DNA of 18,927 bases from an uncultured Christensenellaceae bacterium (GCA_902373595.1 CABKMX010000004.1:1-18927), one strand, 5' to 3'. Shown: positions 6,327 to 14,648, counted from the first letter of the stretch. Notes: a model not told the origin generated them from the sequence alone. Numbers and translations are program-made.

Positions 6327-7340
6327 ATGATTATAGCGATTGATATGCATGGCGCCGACATGGGTCTTCGGGCTCCGCTTGTCGGAGGGCTTGAAGCGCT
6401 CAAAGACAGACAAGATCTCAATCTGATCTTTTGCGGCGAACAGTCGCAACTCGAAAAGGCGTTTGAAGGCAGGACCTATGACAAGTCGCGCGTCACAATC
6501 TGCGCGTGCGGCGAGCCGGTGACCAACAACGATCATCCCGGCATAGTCATCAGGCGCAAAAAGGACGCGTCGATGTTCCGCGCGCTTGAACTCGTCAGGG
6601 ACGGGAAGGCGGACGCGATGGTCAGCGCGGGCAATACCGGCGCTCTTTTGGCAGGCACCGATATAATTTTGAAAACAGTTCCGCCGATAAGGCGCGCGGC
6701 AATGGCGAGCATTGTCACGTCGCTTGCCGGCACACCCACTCTGATTACGGATATGGGCGCAAACGTCGACTGCGAACCGCAGCGGTTGATGACGTTTGCG
6801 ATTATGGGCAGCGCGTACATGCAAAAACTTTACGGCATAGCCTCGCCAAAAGTCGCCTTGCTCAACAACGGCTCCGAGCGCGAAAAGGGCAACAAGCTGG
6901 TGAAAGCGGCGCGCGATCTGCTCGAGGCGAGTCCGCTCAACTTTGTCGGCTATATCGAACCGACAGAGCTCATGAGCGGCAAGGTCGACGTCGTCGTCAC
7001 TGACGGCTTTGCCGGCAACATGGCAATCAAGTCGTACGAGGGCATGGCAAAGGCGATGATGAGCGTGATCAAGGACGGCATCATGAAAGGCGGATTCAAG
7101 GCGAAGCTTGGGTATTTGCTACTGAAGGGCGTGTTCCGCAAGGTCAAACACACGTTCTCGGCGGACGAAGTCGGCGGAGCGGTATTCTTGGGTGCAAAAG
7201 GGGTCGTCGTCAAGACGCACGGCTCGAGCACCGAAGAGAGCTTTTGCAAGAGCATCCTCAACGCCTGTACCCTTGTCGAACGGGGCGTCGTCGGGGCAAT
7301 ATCCGAAGGTATCGCAAGATATGCAGGCGAACTCGGTTGA
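6327..7340 (+). CDS. plsX: Phosphate acyltransferase PlsX
   Basis: PlsX makes acyl phosphate from acyl-ACP, feeding PlsY for phosphatidic acid synthesis at the membrane surface. The 337-residue protein matches the family in length and in sequence: KADAMVSAGNTGALLAG, TDMGANVDCEPQ, FAIMGSAYMQKLYGI, VALLNNGSEREKGNKL, VDVVVTDGFAGNMAIKSYEG and the C-terminal DEVGGAVFLGAKGVVVKTHG. The N-terminus is atypical: IAIDMHGADMG where most members have IDAMGGD, so one glycine of that glycine-rich turn is replaced. The start at ATG 6327 is supported by GAAGAGGTGA. The stop overlaps the start of rnc by 20 bases. In many Bacillota acpP follows plsX; it is absent here. Confidence 0.96.
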   Translation: MIIAIDMHGADMGLRAPLVGGLEALKDRQDLNLIFCGEQSQLEKAFEGRTYDKSRVTICACGEPVTNNDHPGIVIRRKKDASMFRALELVRDGKADAMVSAGNTGALLAGTDIILKTVPPIRRAAMASIVTSLAGTPTLITDMGANVDCEPQRLMTFAIMGSAYMQKLYGIASPKVALLNNGSEREKGNKLVKAARDLLEASPLNFVGYIEPTELMSGKVDVVVTDGFAGNMAIKSYEGMAKAMMSVIKDGIMKGGFKAKLGYLLLKGVFRKVKHTFSADEVGGAVFLGAKGVVVKTHGSSTEESFCKSILNACTLVERGVVGAISEGIARYAGELG

Positions 7341-7959
7341 GAAAAAGCTGGGCTATGTCTTCAAGGACAAGTCCTTGCTGCGCACCGCGTTGACGCATGG
7401 CTCGTATGCGCATCTGCACGGCGGCGTCAGCTATGACAGGATGGAGTATCTCGGCGACGCGCTCGTCGACTTCATCGTCGCGGAAGAGCTCTATCGCCGT
7501 CATCCCGACGCGGACGAGGGCGAGTTGACCAAACGCAGAGTCGCGCTTGTCTCCGAACAGCCGCTTGCCGCGGCGTCGCGCCGTCTCAAACTCGAGAACG
7601 AGATTGCGGTGCTCGCGCATCACATGGGCAAGGATTCGGTGCTGTCGGACGTCTTTGAGTCGTTGACCGCTGCGATATATTTGGACGGAGGGATGGAGCC
7701 TGCTCGCAAGTTCGTCTTGGACACGCTTTCGGAGCTTCCGGAGGACAACAGAGAAGACAAGGACGAAAAGTCCGCCCTCTATGAAGAGTTCGGTCATGAG
7801 CGCGTACGCTTTGTCGAAGAAGGACGCGAAGGTCCGGCTCACAGGCCAAGCTTTACGATGGCGCTCTATATTGACGGACAATTTGTCGCGCGCGCTAAAG
7901 GTGATTCCAAAAAGGAAGCGGAGAAGGAGTGCGCACGATCGTTTTTCAAAAACAGATAA
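7321..7959 (+). CDS. rnc: Ribonuclease III
   Basis: RNase III cuts double-stranded RNA, processing rRNA precursors and regulatory duplexes in the cytoplasm. The 212-residue protein begins at ATG 7321 inside the end of plsX; a longer upstream in-frame extension is only plsX read out of frame. The catalytic domain has the signature DRMEYLGDALVDFIVAEEL (Glu42, Asp46, Asp50) and SDVFESLTAAIYLDGG (Asp110, Glu113), the metal-binding acidic residues. The C-terminal double-stranded RNA binding domain (about 147-212) ends with DSKKEAEKECARSFF. It is slightly short for the family (about 225 residues), mostly in the first half of the RNA binding domain, where ALYEEFGHERVRFVEE is compressed. Weak GAAGG site ahead; translational coupling to plsX is likely. 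Confidence 0.96.
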   Translation: MQANSVEKKLGYVFKDKSLLRTALTHGSYAHLHGGVSYDRMEYLGDALVDFIVAEELYRRHPDADEGELTKRRVALVSEQPLAAASRRLKLENEIAVLAHHMGKDSVLSDVFESLTAAIYLDGGMEPARKFVLDTLSELPEDNREDKDEKSALYEEFGHERVRFVEEGREGPAHRPSFTMALYIDGQFVARAKGDSKKEAEKECARSFFKNR

Positions 7960-7967
7960 GGAGAAAT

Positions 7968-10900
7968 ATGAACCTCAAAAAGATTGAAGTATACGGATTC
8001 AAGTCGTTTGCCGACAGGCTTTCGATTGATTTTAACGACGGTGTGACCGGCATTGTCGGGCCCAACGGCTGCGGCAAGAGCAACGTCGTCGACGCAATCC
8101 GTTTTGTTTTGGGCGAGCAGTCGCCGAAAAATTTGCGCGCGAGCAAGATGACCGACGTCATCTTCGGCGGCACCGAAAAAAACCGCAAGTCGCTGTCATT
8201 CTGCCAAGTCAGTCTGTATATCGACAACACTCAAAGGATTTTCCCGAAGAGCCCGTTTGACGAAGTCATCATCTCGCGTAAATTGTTCAAGTCGGGGCAG
8301 AGCGAATATCTGCTCAACGACGAGACGGTCAGGCTCAAAGACATCCTCGACCTCATTCGCGACACCGGCGTGGGCAAGGACGGCTACAGCATCGTCGGGC
8401 AGGGCAAAATCGACGAGATCATGAATGCCAAGCCCGAGAACAGGCGCGCAATCTTTGAGGACGCTGCAGGTATTTTGACCTACAAGATGCGTCGCAACGA
8501 GACAATCAAAAAGCTTAAAAACGCAAACGATAGTATAGGAATGCTAGCAATTGCGCTCGACGGGCTCGAAAAGCAATTGGGACCGCTCGCCAAACAGCGC
8601 GAGGCGGCGCTCAAATTCCGCGACCTCAAAAGCAGATTGCTCGTGTTGGAGGCGAACGAGTTCCTCGCGCGCTCGGACGGCGGCGAAGAGGAAAAGCGCA
8701 AGCTCGGCGAAGAGATTGCACGTCTTTCGGCAGAGCAGGAGACGATTGAGCGCGATCTTGCGGCAATCGACGCCGAGTACAATTCAAAGACCGCCGACAG
8801 GCACAACACCGATGTCATGATCGGCAAAATGCAAGAGGAAAGGATGAATCTTGCAGTCGAGCAAGAGAGGATGCTCGGCAAGGGCAATACGCTCGGCGAG
8901 CGCATCGAGAACCTCGAGGGGCGCAAAAAAGAGGAAGAGGCGCGTTCCGTCTCGCTCGAAGGCGAGATTGAGAAGAAGAATGAAGAGCTCGCCGACATGA
9001 TGAATCATCTCGAGATGGCGAACGAAGACAAGGACGAGCTGTCGCGCGAAATCAAGGACAAAGAGGAAGTATACAACGCGCTCGTCGCCGAGATTACAGC
9101 TCGCGAAAACGAGATTGAGGCGGCGAACCGCGCCATGCTCGACGCGATGGCAAGCATTGCCGACATCAAGGCGGACAAGGGTAAGCTGATTGCGGAGCGC
9201 CAAGGCGCAGAAGATCGCATTGAAGAGGTGAAAAGGGAGATTGCGTCGCTCGAACAAGCAATCGCGGAACAGCGAGAAGAAAAGAGCAAGTTCGAACAGT
9301 CCGTCGCCAAAAAGAGCGCGCAACTCGACAAGTTGAAGCGCAACAAAGAAGAGGTTGCCCACGAGGTCACAAAGCTTGAATTGAACATAAGCGACAAGCG
9401 CAGTCACATCAATCGGCTCGAGCAGAATATCGCCGCGATGGACAGCAGGTCGAAGGCGGTTTACGAGTTGGGCTTTGCGCCGGGTTGTAAGTTGGTGAGC
9501 GCGGCGAGGAACGTGCCTGCGGTCGCGCCCAAGATTATGGGGCTCATCTGCGATATCATCACCGTGCCCGAGCAATACGGCGAGGCAATCGCGGCGGCGC
9601 TCGGCGGCGCGCTGTATAACGTGGTCACTCGCGATCCGGCGGACACAAAGGTATTGATAGACTTCATGCGCGCACGCGGATTGGGGCGCGCGACGTTCCA
9701 TCCGTTGACGACGAGCAAGGCGGCGGAGCTGAACGCCTATCAAACGGCGGTTTTGAACGAGAGGGGCTGCCTCGGGGTCGCGAGCCGCTTGATCAGGTAC
9801 GACGCCAAGTACGCGAACGTAATCAGCAGTCTTTTGGGCAGGACGGTCATCGTCGACACCTATGACAACGCGGTCGCAATCAACCGCAAGTATCCCAACC
9901 TTGTGAGGATGATCACTTTGGGCGGCGAGATGTTCGCGACGACGGGCGCCATTACGGGCGGATCCGCCGCGGCAGGGGCAAATCGCCTCAAATCGGAGAG
10001 CGACATCGCCAAGGCGAACGAAGAAGTCAAGCAAAAGAAACAGGAAAAGGAATCGCTCGAACGCATGCTTAAAGCAGATCTCGTCAGCTTGAAAGAGTAT
10101 CGAGAACAGCTTGAAGAATATGAGGCGGACGTCAAGGCGGCGGAAGTCGCGTATGCCAAAGAGAACGAGAGGCTCAAAAACATCGCCGCGAAGATAGACG
10201 ACTTGGTCGCGTCAATCGAAAACAACAAATCCGTAATCGAGATTCTGAGGGGCAAAATCAAGGCAATCGAACTCAATTTGGGCGAGATTGACAAGAGCGA
10301 GAACGACGTGTCGGGCGCGCGTTCACAGGCGGACGACGCCGCGGCGAAGATTCGAGAGCAATTCGAGGAAAAAAAGAGGACGCGCGACAGGTACTCGGAC
10401 GAGCTGTCCGACTTGCGCGTAAGACTTGCGACCGCCGAATCCGGCATTCAAAAGGTGAAGGAGAACGTCGACCGCGTCAAGGGCGAACTTGAGACGCTCA
10501 AGACTTCGTTGGACGAATGCAAGGCGAAGATCGGCGACATAATCGAAGGGCTCGAAAAGGCGAGGCGCGGCATCGAGGATATGTCAGTCGCCGACATATA
10601 CAAGCCCAAGTTGGAGCGCCTCAACAAGGATATAAAGTCCGCCGAGCAATATCGTTTGACAATCGACGACGTCATCGCCAAATTGACGGTGCGCAAGGAT
10701 GAGATCCAAGGCAAGGCAATCAAAATCGGTTCGGACAAGGCAAAGAAGGAATCCGCGCTCGAGCGCATCGACGACGCAATCAACACGTTGCTCGAGAGGC
10801 TGAGCGAGGAGTACATGATCCACAGCTACGAAGAGGCGGCGGCGCATCGCGTACCCGACTTCGACCGCGAGGCTGCGGCGGGCGAGATCACTCGTTTGAA

Positions 10901-11543
10901 GCGCGAAAAGAGCGCGCTCGGCAACGTCAACCTGGATTCCATCCAAGATTACGACACGGTCAGCGTTGAGTACGAGAGCCAAAAGAAGGAATACGACGAC
11001 CTGATCGCCGCGCGCGCCGACTTCGAGAAGATTATCAACGATTTGTCCAACCAAATGCTCTATCAATTCAACACCGAGTTCGCCAAGATACAGGACAACT
11101 TCCAAGAGATTTTCAAGGAACTGTTCGGCGGCGGCACCGGCAAGCTGGAGCTCGAGGTCCCCGAGGACGGGGATATGCTCGAGGCTGGCGTCGAGATCTA
11201 CGCTCAGCCGCCGGGCAAATTGCTCAAGAGCATGTCGCTGCTGTCGGGCGGCGAAAAGGCGCTGACCGCAATCGCGATCCTGTTCGCGATATTGCGCCTG
11301 CGTCCGATGCCGTTCGTCATCCTCGACGAGACCGAGGCGGCGCTCGATGACACCAACGTCGAGGTGTTCGCGCGGTATCTGCACAAGTTCAGCAGCACGA
11401 CTCAATTCATCGTCGTCACACACCGCAAGCCGACGATGGAGCTCGCCGACAGACTGTACGGCGTGACGATGCAGGAGAAGGGTGTGTCGACGGTGGTCAG
11501 CGTCACCTTGTCCGAGGCGGTCAAGCATAGTTCAAACGATTGA
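7968..11543 (+). CDS. smc: Chromosome segregation protein SMC
   Basis: SMC is the ATP-driven motor of bacterial condensin (with ScpA and ScpB, not in this window), which extrudes DNA loops and organises the nucleoid. The 1191-residue length is typical. Order of parts: N-terminal head with Walker A GPNGCGKSN (31-39); coiled coil about 165-500; hinge about 505-665 (LGFAPGCKLVSA through ITGGSAAAGANRL); return coiled coil about 670-1020; C-terminal head with the ABC signature LLSGGEKAL (about 1090), Walker B FVILDETEAALDD (about 1115) and VVTHRKPTME (about 1150). Threonine in LDETEAALDD and proline in HRKPTME differ from the usual LDEVEAALD and HRKGTME; the catalytic Asp-Glu is kept. ATG 7968 is chosen for its AAGGAGA site and MNLKKIEVYGFKSF start; an upstream in-frame start at 7929 lies inside rnc. 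Eight bases separate it from rnc, seven from ftsY. Confidence 0.98.
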   Translation: MNLKKIEVYGFKSFADRLSIDFNDGVTGIVGPNGCGKSNVVDAIRFVLGEQSPKNLRASKMTDVIFGGTEKNRKSLSFCQVSLYIDNTQRIFPKSPFDEVIISRKLFKSGQSEYLLNDETVRLKDILDLIRDTGVGKDGYSIVGQGKIDEIMNAKPENRRAIFEDAAGILTYKMRRNETIKKLKNANDSIGMLAIALDGLEKQLGPLAKQREAALKFRDLKSRLLVLEANEFLARSDGGEEEKRKLGEEIARLSAEQETIERDLAAIDAEYNSKTADRHNTDVMIGKMQEERMNLAVEQERMLGKGNTLGERIENLEGRKKEEEARSVSLEGEIEKKNEELADMMNHLEMANEDKDELSREIKDKEEVYNALVAEITARENEIEAANRAMLDAMASIADIKADKGKLIAERQGAEDRIEEVKREIASLEQAIAEQREEKSKFEQSVAKKSAQLDKLKRNKEEVAHEVTKLELNISDKRSHINRLEQNIAAMDSRSKAVYELGFAPGCKLVSAARNVPAVAPKIMGLICDIITVPEQYGEAIAAALGGALYNVVTRDPADTKVLIDFMRARGLGRATFHPLTTSKAAELNAYQTAVLNERGCLGVASRLIRYDAKYANVISSLLGRTVIVDTYDNAVAINRKYPNLVRMITLGGEMFATTGAITGGSAAAGANRLKSESDIAKANEEVKQKKQEKESLERMLKADLVSLKEYREQLEEYEADVKAAEVAYAKENERLKNIAAKIDDLVASIENNKSVIEILRGKIKAIELNLGEIDKSENDVSGARSQADDAAAKIREQFEEKKRTRDRYSDELSDLRVRLATAESGIQKVKENVDRVKGELETLKTSLDECKAKIGDIIEGLEKARRGIEDMSVADIYKPKLERLNKDIKSAEQYRLTIDDVIAKLTVRKDEIQGKAIKIGSDKAKKESALERIDDAINTLLERLSEEYMIHSYEEAAAHRVPDFDREAAAGEITRLKREKSALGNVNLDSIQDYDTVSVEYESQKKEYDDLIAARADFEKIINDLSNQMLYQFNTEFAKIQDNFQEIFKELFGGGTGKLELEVPEDGDMLEAGVEIYAQPPGKLLKSMSLLSGGEKALTAIAILFAILRLRPMPFVILDETEAALDDTNVEVFARYLHKFSSTTQFIVVTHRKPTMELADRLYGVTMQEKGVSTVVSVTLSEAVKHSSND

Positions 11544-11550
11544 GGTGAAA

Positions 11551-12447
11551 ATGGGCATATTTTCAAAGATAGCGCAAGCGCTCAAAAAGACTAAAGAGAA
11601 CTTTTCCAAAAAGATGTATGCGCTGTTCGCGGGGCGTGCGCTCGACGACGATTTCTATGACGAGCTTGAGGCGATCCTGATCGGCGCGGACGTCGGCGTG
11701 ACGGCTGCGGAGCAGATCATCGAGGACTTCCGCGACGCGTGCTATCGCGAAAAGGTCAAGACGCCCGAGCAGGGCAGAGACCTGCTCAAACGCATCATGA
11801 CCGACGCGATAGACTATGAGATCGCGCCGTACGAGTATCCGCTGGTCATCCTTGTCGCCGGGGTCAACGGCGTGGGCAAGACGACCGCGTTGGGCAAGCT
11901 CGCCAAATACTTCACGACCAAGGGCAAGTCTGTCGTGATGGCGGCGGCGGACACCTTCCGTGCGGCGGCGGCGGAGCAGCTCGAGGTCTGGGGCGAGCGC
12001 GCGGGCGTGCGCGTGATACGTCACGAAGAGGGCAGCGACCCGGCGGCGGTCGTATACGACGCGATCGCGTCGGCGAAGGCGAAAAACACAGACGTTGTGT
12101 TGATTGACACCGCAGGAAGGCTGCAAAACAAGAAGAATTTGATGAACGAACTCGCCAAGATCAACAAGGTCGTCGGCAGGGAATATCCCGACTGCGACTA
12201 CCGCACCTACATCGTCATCGACGCGACGACGGGACAGAACGCGCTGTCGCAAGTCGAGGCGTTTGACGAGATCATCGACATGGACGGCATCATCCTCAAC
12301 AAGCTGGACGGCACCGCAAAGGGCGGGGTCGTGTTTGCGATCTCGGCGGAGCGCGAGCTGCCCGTAGTGTTCGTCGGCGTGGGCGAGGGCATCGACGATC
12401 TCGAGGAGTTCGACGCTGGGGCATTCATCGACGCTTTGTTTGAATAA
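11551..12447 (+). CDS. ftsY: Signal recognition particle receptor FtsY
   Basis: FtsY is the membrane-associated SRP receptor GTPase that docks ribosome-SRP complexes for cotranslational membrane insertion. The 298-residue protein has an N domain (about 1-95) and a G domain: G1 GVNGVGKTT (104-112), DTFRAAAAEQL (134-144), G3 DTAGR (186-190), G4 NKLDGTAKGG (250-259), and the closing VGVGEGIDDL. The acidic A domain of E. coli FtsY is missing; instead a short basic amphipathic N-terminus (MGIFSKIAQALKKTKENFSKK) probably contacts membrane lipid, as in many Bacillota. The start at ATG 11551 has an AGGTGA site that overlaps the smc stop. An upstream in-frame start at 11482 lies within smc and is rejected. 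Often ylxM-ffh follow; here an aldo/keto reductase does. Confidence 0.97.
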   Translation: MGIFSKIAQALKKTKENFSKKMYALFAGRALDDDFYDELEAILIGADVGVTAAEQIIEDFRDACYREKVKTPEQGRDLLKRIMTDAIDYEIAPYEYPLVILVAGVNGVGKTTALGKLAKYFTTKGKSVVMAAADTFRAAAAEQLEVWGERAGVRVIRHEEGSDPAAVVYDAIASAKAKNTDVVLIDTAGRLQNKKNLMNELAKINKVVGREYPDCDYRTYIVIDATTGQNALSQVEAFDEIIDMDGIILNKLDGTAKGGVVFAISAERELPVVFVGVGEGIDDLEEFDAGAFIDALFE

Positions 12448-12468
12448 CGCACACAGGGAGGAAAAATT

Positions 12469-13329
12469 ATGGACAGAGCAAGCGACAGGTTCGCGCTGGC
12501 GGACGGCAACTTCATCCCGTGCCTTGGCTTCGGGACATACTTGATCGACGACCCGATCGTCGCCTATCGCAGCGTCGCGGACGCGCTCGAGCTGGGCTAT
12601 CGCCACATCGACACCGCGGCGATCTACCGCAACGAAGAGAGCGTCGGCAGGGCGGTCAGGGACAGCGGCTTGGCGCGCGGCGACATCTTTGTCACGTCAA
12701 AGGTGTGGGCGAGCGAACACGGCTATGACCGCGCCTCCCGCGCGATAGACGCGTCGCTCAAACGCCTCGGTTTGGACTATATGGACATGTGCCTCATCCA
12801 TTGGCCCGCCAACGCCAAGAATTACAGCGATTGGCAGGCGGTCAACGCCGACACATGGCGCGCGCTCGAACAGGCGAAGGCGGACGGCAAGGTCAAGACG
12901 ATCGGCGTCAGCAACTTCCTCGTGTCCCACCTTGTCAGCTTGCAGGACAATTGCCGCATCATGCCCGCGGTCGATCAGATCGAGTATCACCCCGGGCTGC
13001 TTCAGCCCGAGACGGTCGCGTTTTGCAAGGCCAACAACATCTTGGTCGAGGCGTGGAGCCCGATCGGCAGAGCGAGGCTCTTGGACGACCCGACGCTCAA
13101 CTCGATCGCGCACAAGCACGGCAAGTCGGTCGCGCAAGTGTGCGTCAAGTTCGCGCTTTCGCAAGGGGTGCTGCCTCTGCCCAAGAGCACTCACAGGGCG
13201 CGCATGGCGGAGAATGCCGATATCTTCGACTTCGAGCTGGATTGGTCGGACATCGGCGACATCGAGGGGATGGAAGAGGGCAAGCGATACGGCTCTCACC
13301 CGGACGAACAAAATTTTTGTGCGGAATGA
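12469..13329 (+). CDS. Aldo/keto reductase (2,5-diketo-D-gluconate reductase-like)
   Basis: A 286-residue NAD(P)H-dependent oxidoreductase with the complete catalytic tetrad: Asp48 and Tyr53 in GYRHIDTAAIYRNE, Lys78 in VTSKVW, His111 in LIHWP. The C-terminal cofactor region LPLPKSTHRARMAENADIFDF corresponds to the usual IPKS...R..EN that binds the NADP phosphate. VSNF and DQIEYHPGLLQPE are also family hallmarks. The substrate cannot be told from sequence: these enzymes reduce many aldehydes, ketones and sugar derivatives, and methylglyoxal detoxification is a common guess. A GGGAGG site lies at 12455-12460. It follows ftsY by 21 bases and is probably the last gene of the plsX unit, ending at the terminator 13332-13361. 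Confidence 0.93.
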   Translation: MDRASDRFALADGNFIPCLGFGTYLIDDPIVAYRSVADALELGYRHIDTAAIYRNEESVGRAVRDSGLARGDIFVTSKVWASEHGYDRASRAIDASLKRLGLDYMDMCLIHWPANAKNYSDWQAVNADTWRALEQAKADGKVKTIGVSNFLVSHLVSLQDNCRIMPAVDQIEYHPGLLQPETVAFCKANNILVEAWSPIGRARLLDDPTLNSIAHKHGKSVAQVCVKFALSQGVLPLPKSTHRARMAENADIFDFELDWSDIGDIEGMEEGKRYGSHPDEQNFCAE

Positions 13330-13331
13330 GT

Positions 13332-13361
13332 TTTCGCCGTCCGAAAGGGCGGCGAAATTTT
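13332..13361 (+). terminator. Terminator after the aldo/keto reductase
   Basis: An 11-bp stem (13332-13342 with 13347-13357, one G-U pair) capped by a GAAA tetraloop, followed by a short TTTT tract (13358-13361). Very stable stem but short T tract; it begins two bases after the stop codon. Confidence 0.8.
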
Positions 13362-13369
13362 ACGCGACA

Positions 13370-13402
13370 ATTGTAAACCAATGCGCGAAATAAGTTTACA
13401 AT
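13370..13402. promoter_or_regulatory. Biotin repressor (BirA)-like operator in front of bioY
   Basis: ATTGTAAAC (13370-13378) and GTTTACAAT (13394-13402) are perfect 9-base inverted arms with a 15-base spacer. The arms match the BirA operator arms I recall (TTGTAAACC and GGTTTACAA, spacer about 14-15 counted after the CC); the spacing here is slightly shorter and the second C has no G partner. The right arm covers the -35 box of bioY, so binding would block RNA polymerase when biotin is plentiful. Confidence 0.75.
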
Positions 13403-13423
13403 GTCTCGTTTCTATGCTATAAT
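13395..13423 (+). promoter_or_regulatory. bioY promoter with extended -10
   Basis: TTTACA (13395-13400, five of six) and TATAAT (13418-13423, perfect) with a 17-base spacer; TGC just ahead makes an extended -10 (TGnTATAAT). Seven bases beyond the -10 is 13430, the A of the bioY ATG. Confidence 0.88.
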
Positions 13424-13429
13424 GTCGCC

Positions 13430-14512
13430 ATGAAAGAGACTACGTTGAAGCGGACAAAGTTGATCGCATTAATCGCGCTGTTTGCGGCGCTGGCGGCCGT
13501 CGGGGCATTTGTCAAGATCCCGATCGGCACGGTGCCGGTGACGCTGCAATTCGCGTTTTGCAATTTGGCGATGTTGCTGCTCGGGTGGAAGTGGGGGACG
13601 GTGAGCATCGCCGTCTATCTCGTCTTGGGGCTGGTCGGCGTGCCCATCTTCACTTTGGGCGGAGGGCTCGGCTATGTTTTGCAGCCGACGTTCGGCTACC
13701 TGCTCGGCTTTTGCCTCGGCTGCTTTTTCGGAGGGCTGATTTGCTCGCGCGGCGTCAACGGCTTTGCGCGCCGCCTTTGCGGCAGCCTTGTCAACCTTGT
13801 CATCGTCTATACGGTCGGGGTGCTGTACCTCGGCTTGATCATGAAGTTTCACTTGGGGCAGGACGTCGACGTCGCGCACATCGTCGTCGCCTACGGGCTT
13901 GTGTTCTTGCCCACGGACGCGCTTTGGGCGGCGCTGGGCGCGCTTGCCGCGCCGCGCATTTTGCCCTACGTTTGGGGGCGCGACTCCGCCGAGGTCAAAC
14001 GCCTCGACCCCGTCGACGGCTACCTTCGCCGCATAGCTTCGGGCGGCGCTTTGAACGAGAGGGAATTGCGCAAGTTGAGGCATGTCCGCCTGCCGCGGTT
14101 GTGCGACGCGGCGCGCCGCTTGCAATGCGAGGCGCAAGCTAAGAGATGTCAAACGGAGCAAAGCGACGTCTCGTTAAATATGCCTTTAACGCACACGGGC
14201 ACCGAAAAATCACTTGCGCAGAGCAAGGGCGACGACGGCTTGACGCCCGTCGTCATTGCTCCGAATGTGAAGTTCAAAGACTGCGTCCGCGACCTTGCCG
14301 CCGCGGCGCGCTCGGGCGCAACGCACGTCGTCATCGACGTCGCCCAAGAGGATGGTAAGGGCGTCTCGCCTCACGACTTGCGCCGCCTCATCGCGACCGC
14401 GCGCTTTGCGCTGCCGATTGCTCATATCGCAGTGCGAGGGACTTGCGACCGCGCCCTCTTGCGCTGCGGCGCGGACGATGCCGACCGCGGCGGCGCGAGC
14501 GTGAAAATTTGA
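13430..14512 (+). CDS. bioY: Biotin transporter BioY with a long BioB-like C-terminal extension
   Basis: Residues 1 to about 185 are BioY, the substrate-binding membrane subunit of the ECF-type biotin importer: six predicted helices, with the family stretches IPIGTVPVTLQFAFCNLA, LVLGLVGVPIFTLGGGLGYVLQPTFGYLLGF and a final PTDALWAALGALAAP helix. BioY binds biotin and works with EcfA/EcfT (not here) or alone. Residues about 190-360 are extra. This tail looks to me like a reduced biotin synthase N-terminal half: IASGGALNERELRKL...RLPRLCDAARRL resembles the BioB N-terminal helices, and DLAAAARSGATHVVIDV with DLRRLIATAR...IAHIAV resembles early barrel strands, but the CxxxCxxC cluster motif is absent. 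The linker (around 14140-14240) is richer in AT codons. No ribosome binding site precedes the ATG, which coincides with the predicted transcription start. The BioY call is firm; the tail assignment is tentative. Confidence 0.88.
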   Translation: MKETTLKRTKLIALIALFAALAAVGAFVKIPIGTVPVTLQFAFCNLAMLLLGWKWGTVSIAVYLVLGLVGVPIFTLGGGLGYVLQPTFGYLLGFCLGCFFGGLICSRGVNGFARRLCGSLVNLVIVYTVGVLYLGLIMKFHLGQDVDVAHIVVAYGLVFLPTDALWAALGALAAPRILPYVWGRDSAEVKRLDPVDGYLRRIASGGALNERELRKLRHVRLPRLCDAARRLQCEAQAKRCQTEQSDVSLNMPLTHTGTEKSLAQSKGDDGLTPVVIAPNVKFKDCVRDLAAAARSGATHVVIDVAQEDGKGVSPHDLRRLIATARFALPIAHIAVRGTCDRALLRCGADDADRGGASVKI

Positions 14513-14570
14513 ATTTTTCACTCAAAACCACGGGATTTTGTCCACATTTGATACTTTTTGCCCAAAAGGC

Positions 14571-14599
14571 TTGAAATTGTCGCCGATAGATAGTATCAT
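14571..14599 (+). promoter_or_regulatory. Likely galU promoter
   Basis: TTGAAA (14571-14576) and TATCAT (14594-14599), 17 bases apart, each five of six. A perfect TATAAT also occurs at 14606-14611 but has no -35 at the right distance. The region 14513-14610 is AT-rich compared with its surroundings and holds no gene. Confidence 0.6.
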
Positions 14600-14648
14600 A
14601 ATACATATAATGTCATTGGGCGGCGCGCGCCGTCCGAGGAGAGACGGT

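Noticed and set aside
14501..14521. GTGAAAA/TTTTCAC hairpin at the bioY stop codon as a terminator
   Set aside because: Only a 7-bp AT-rich stem with no T tract beyond it; too weak to call.
14606..14611. Perfect TATAAT as the main galU -10
   Set aside because: There is no acceptable -35 at 16-18 bases upstream. The TTGAAA/TATCAT pair slightly upstream is better balanced.
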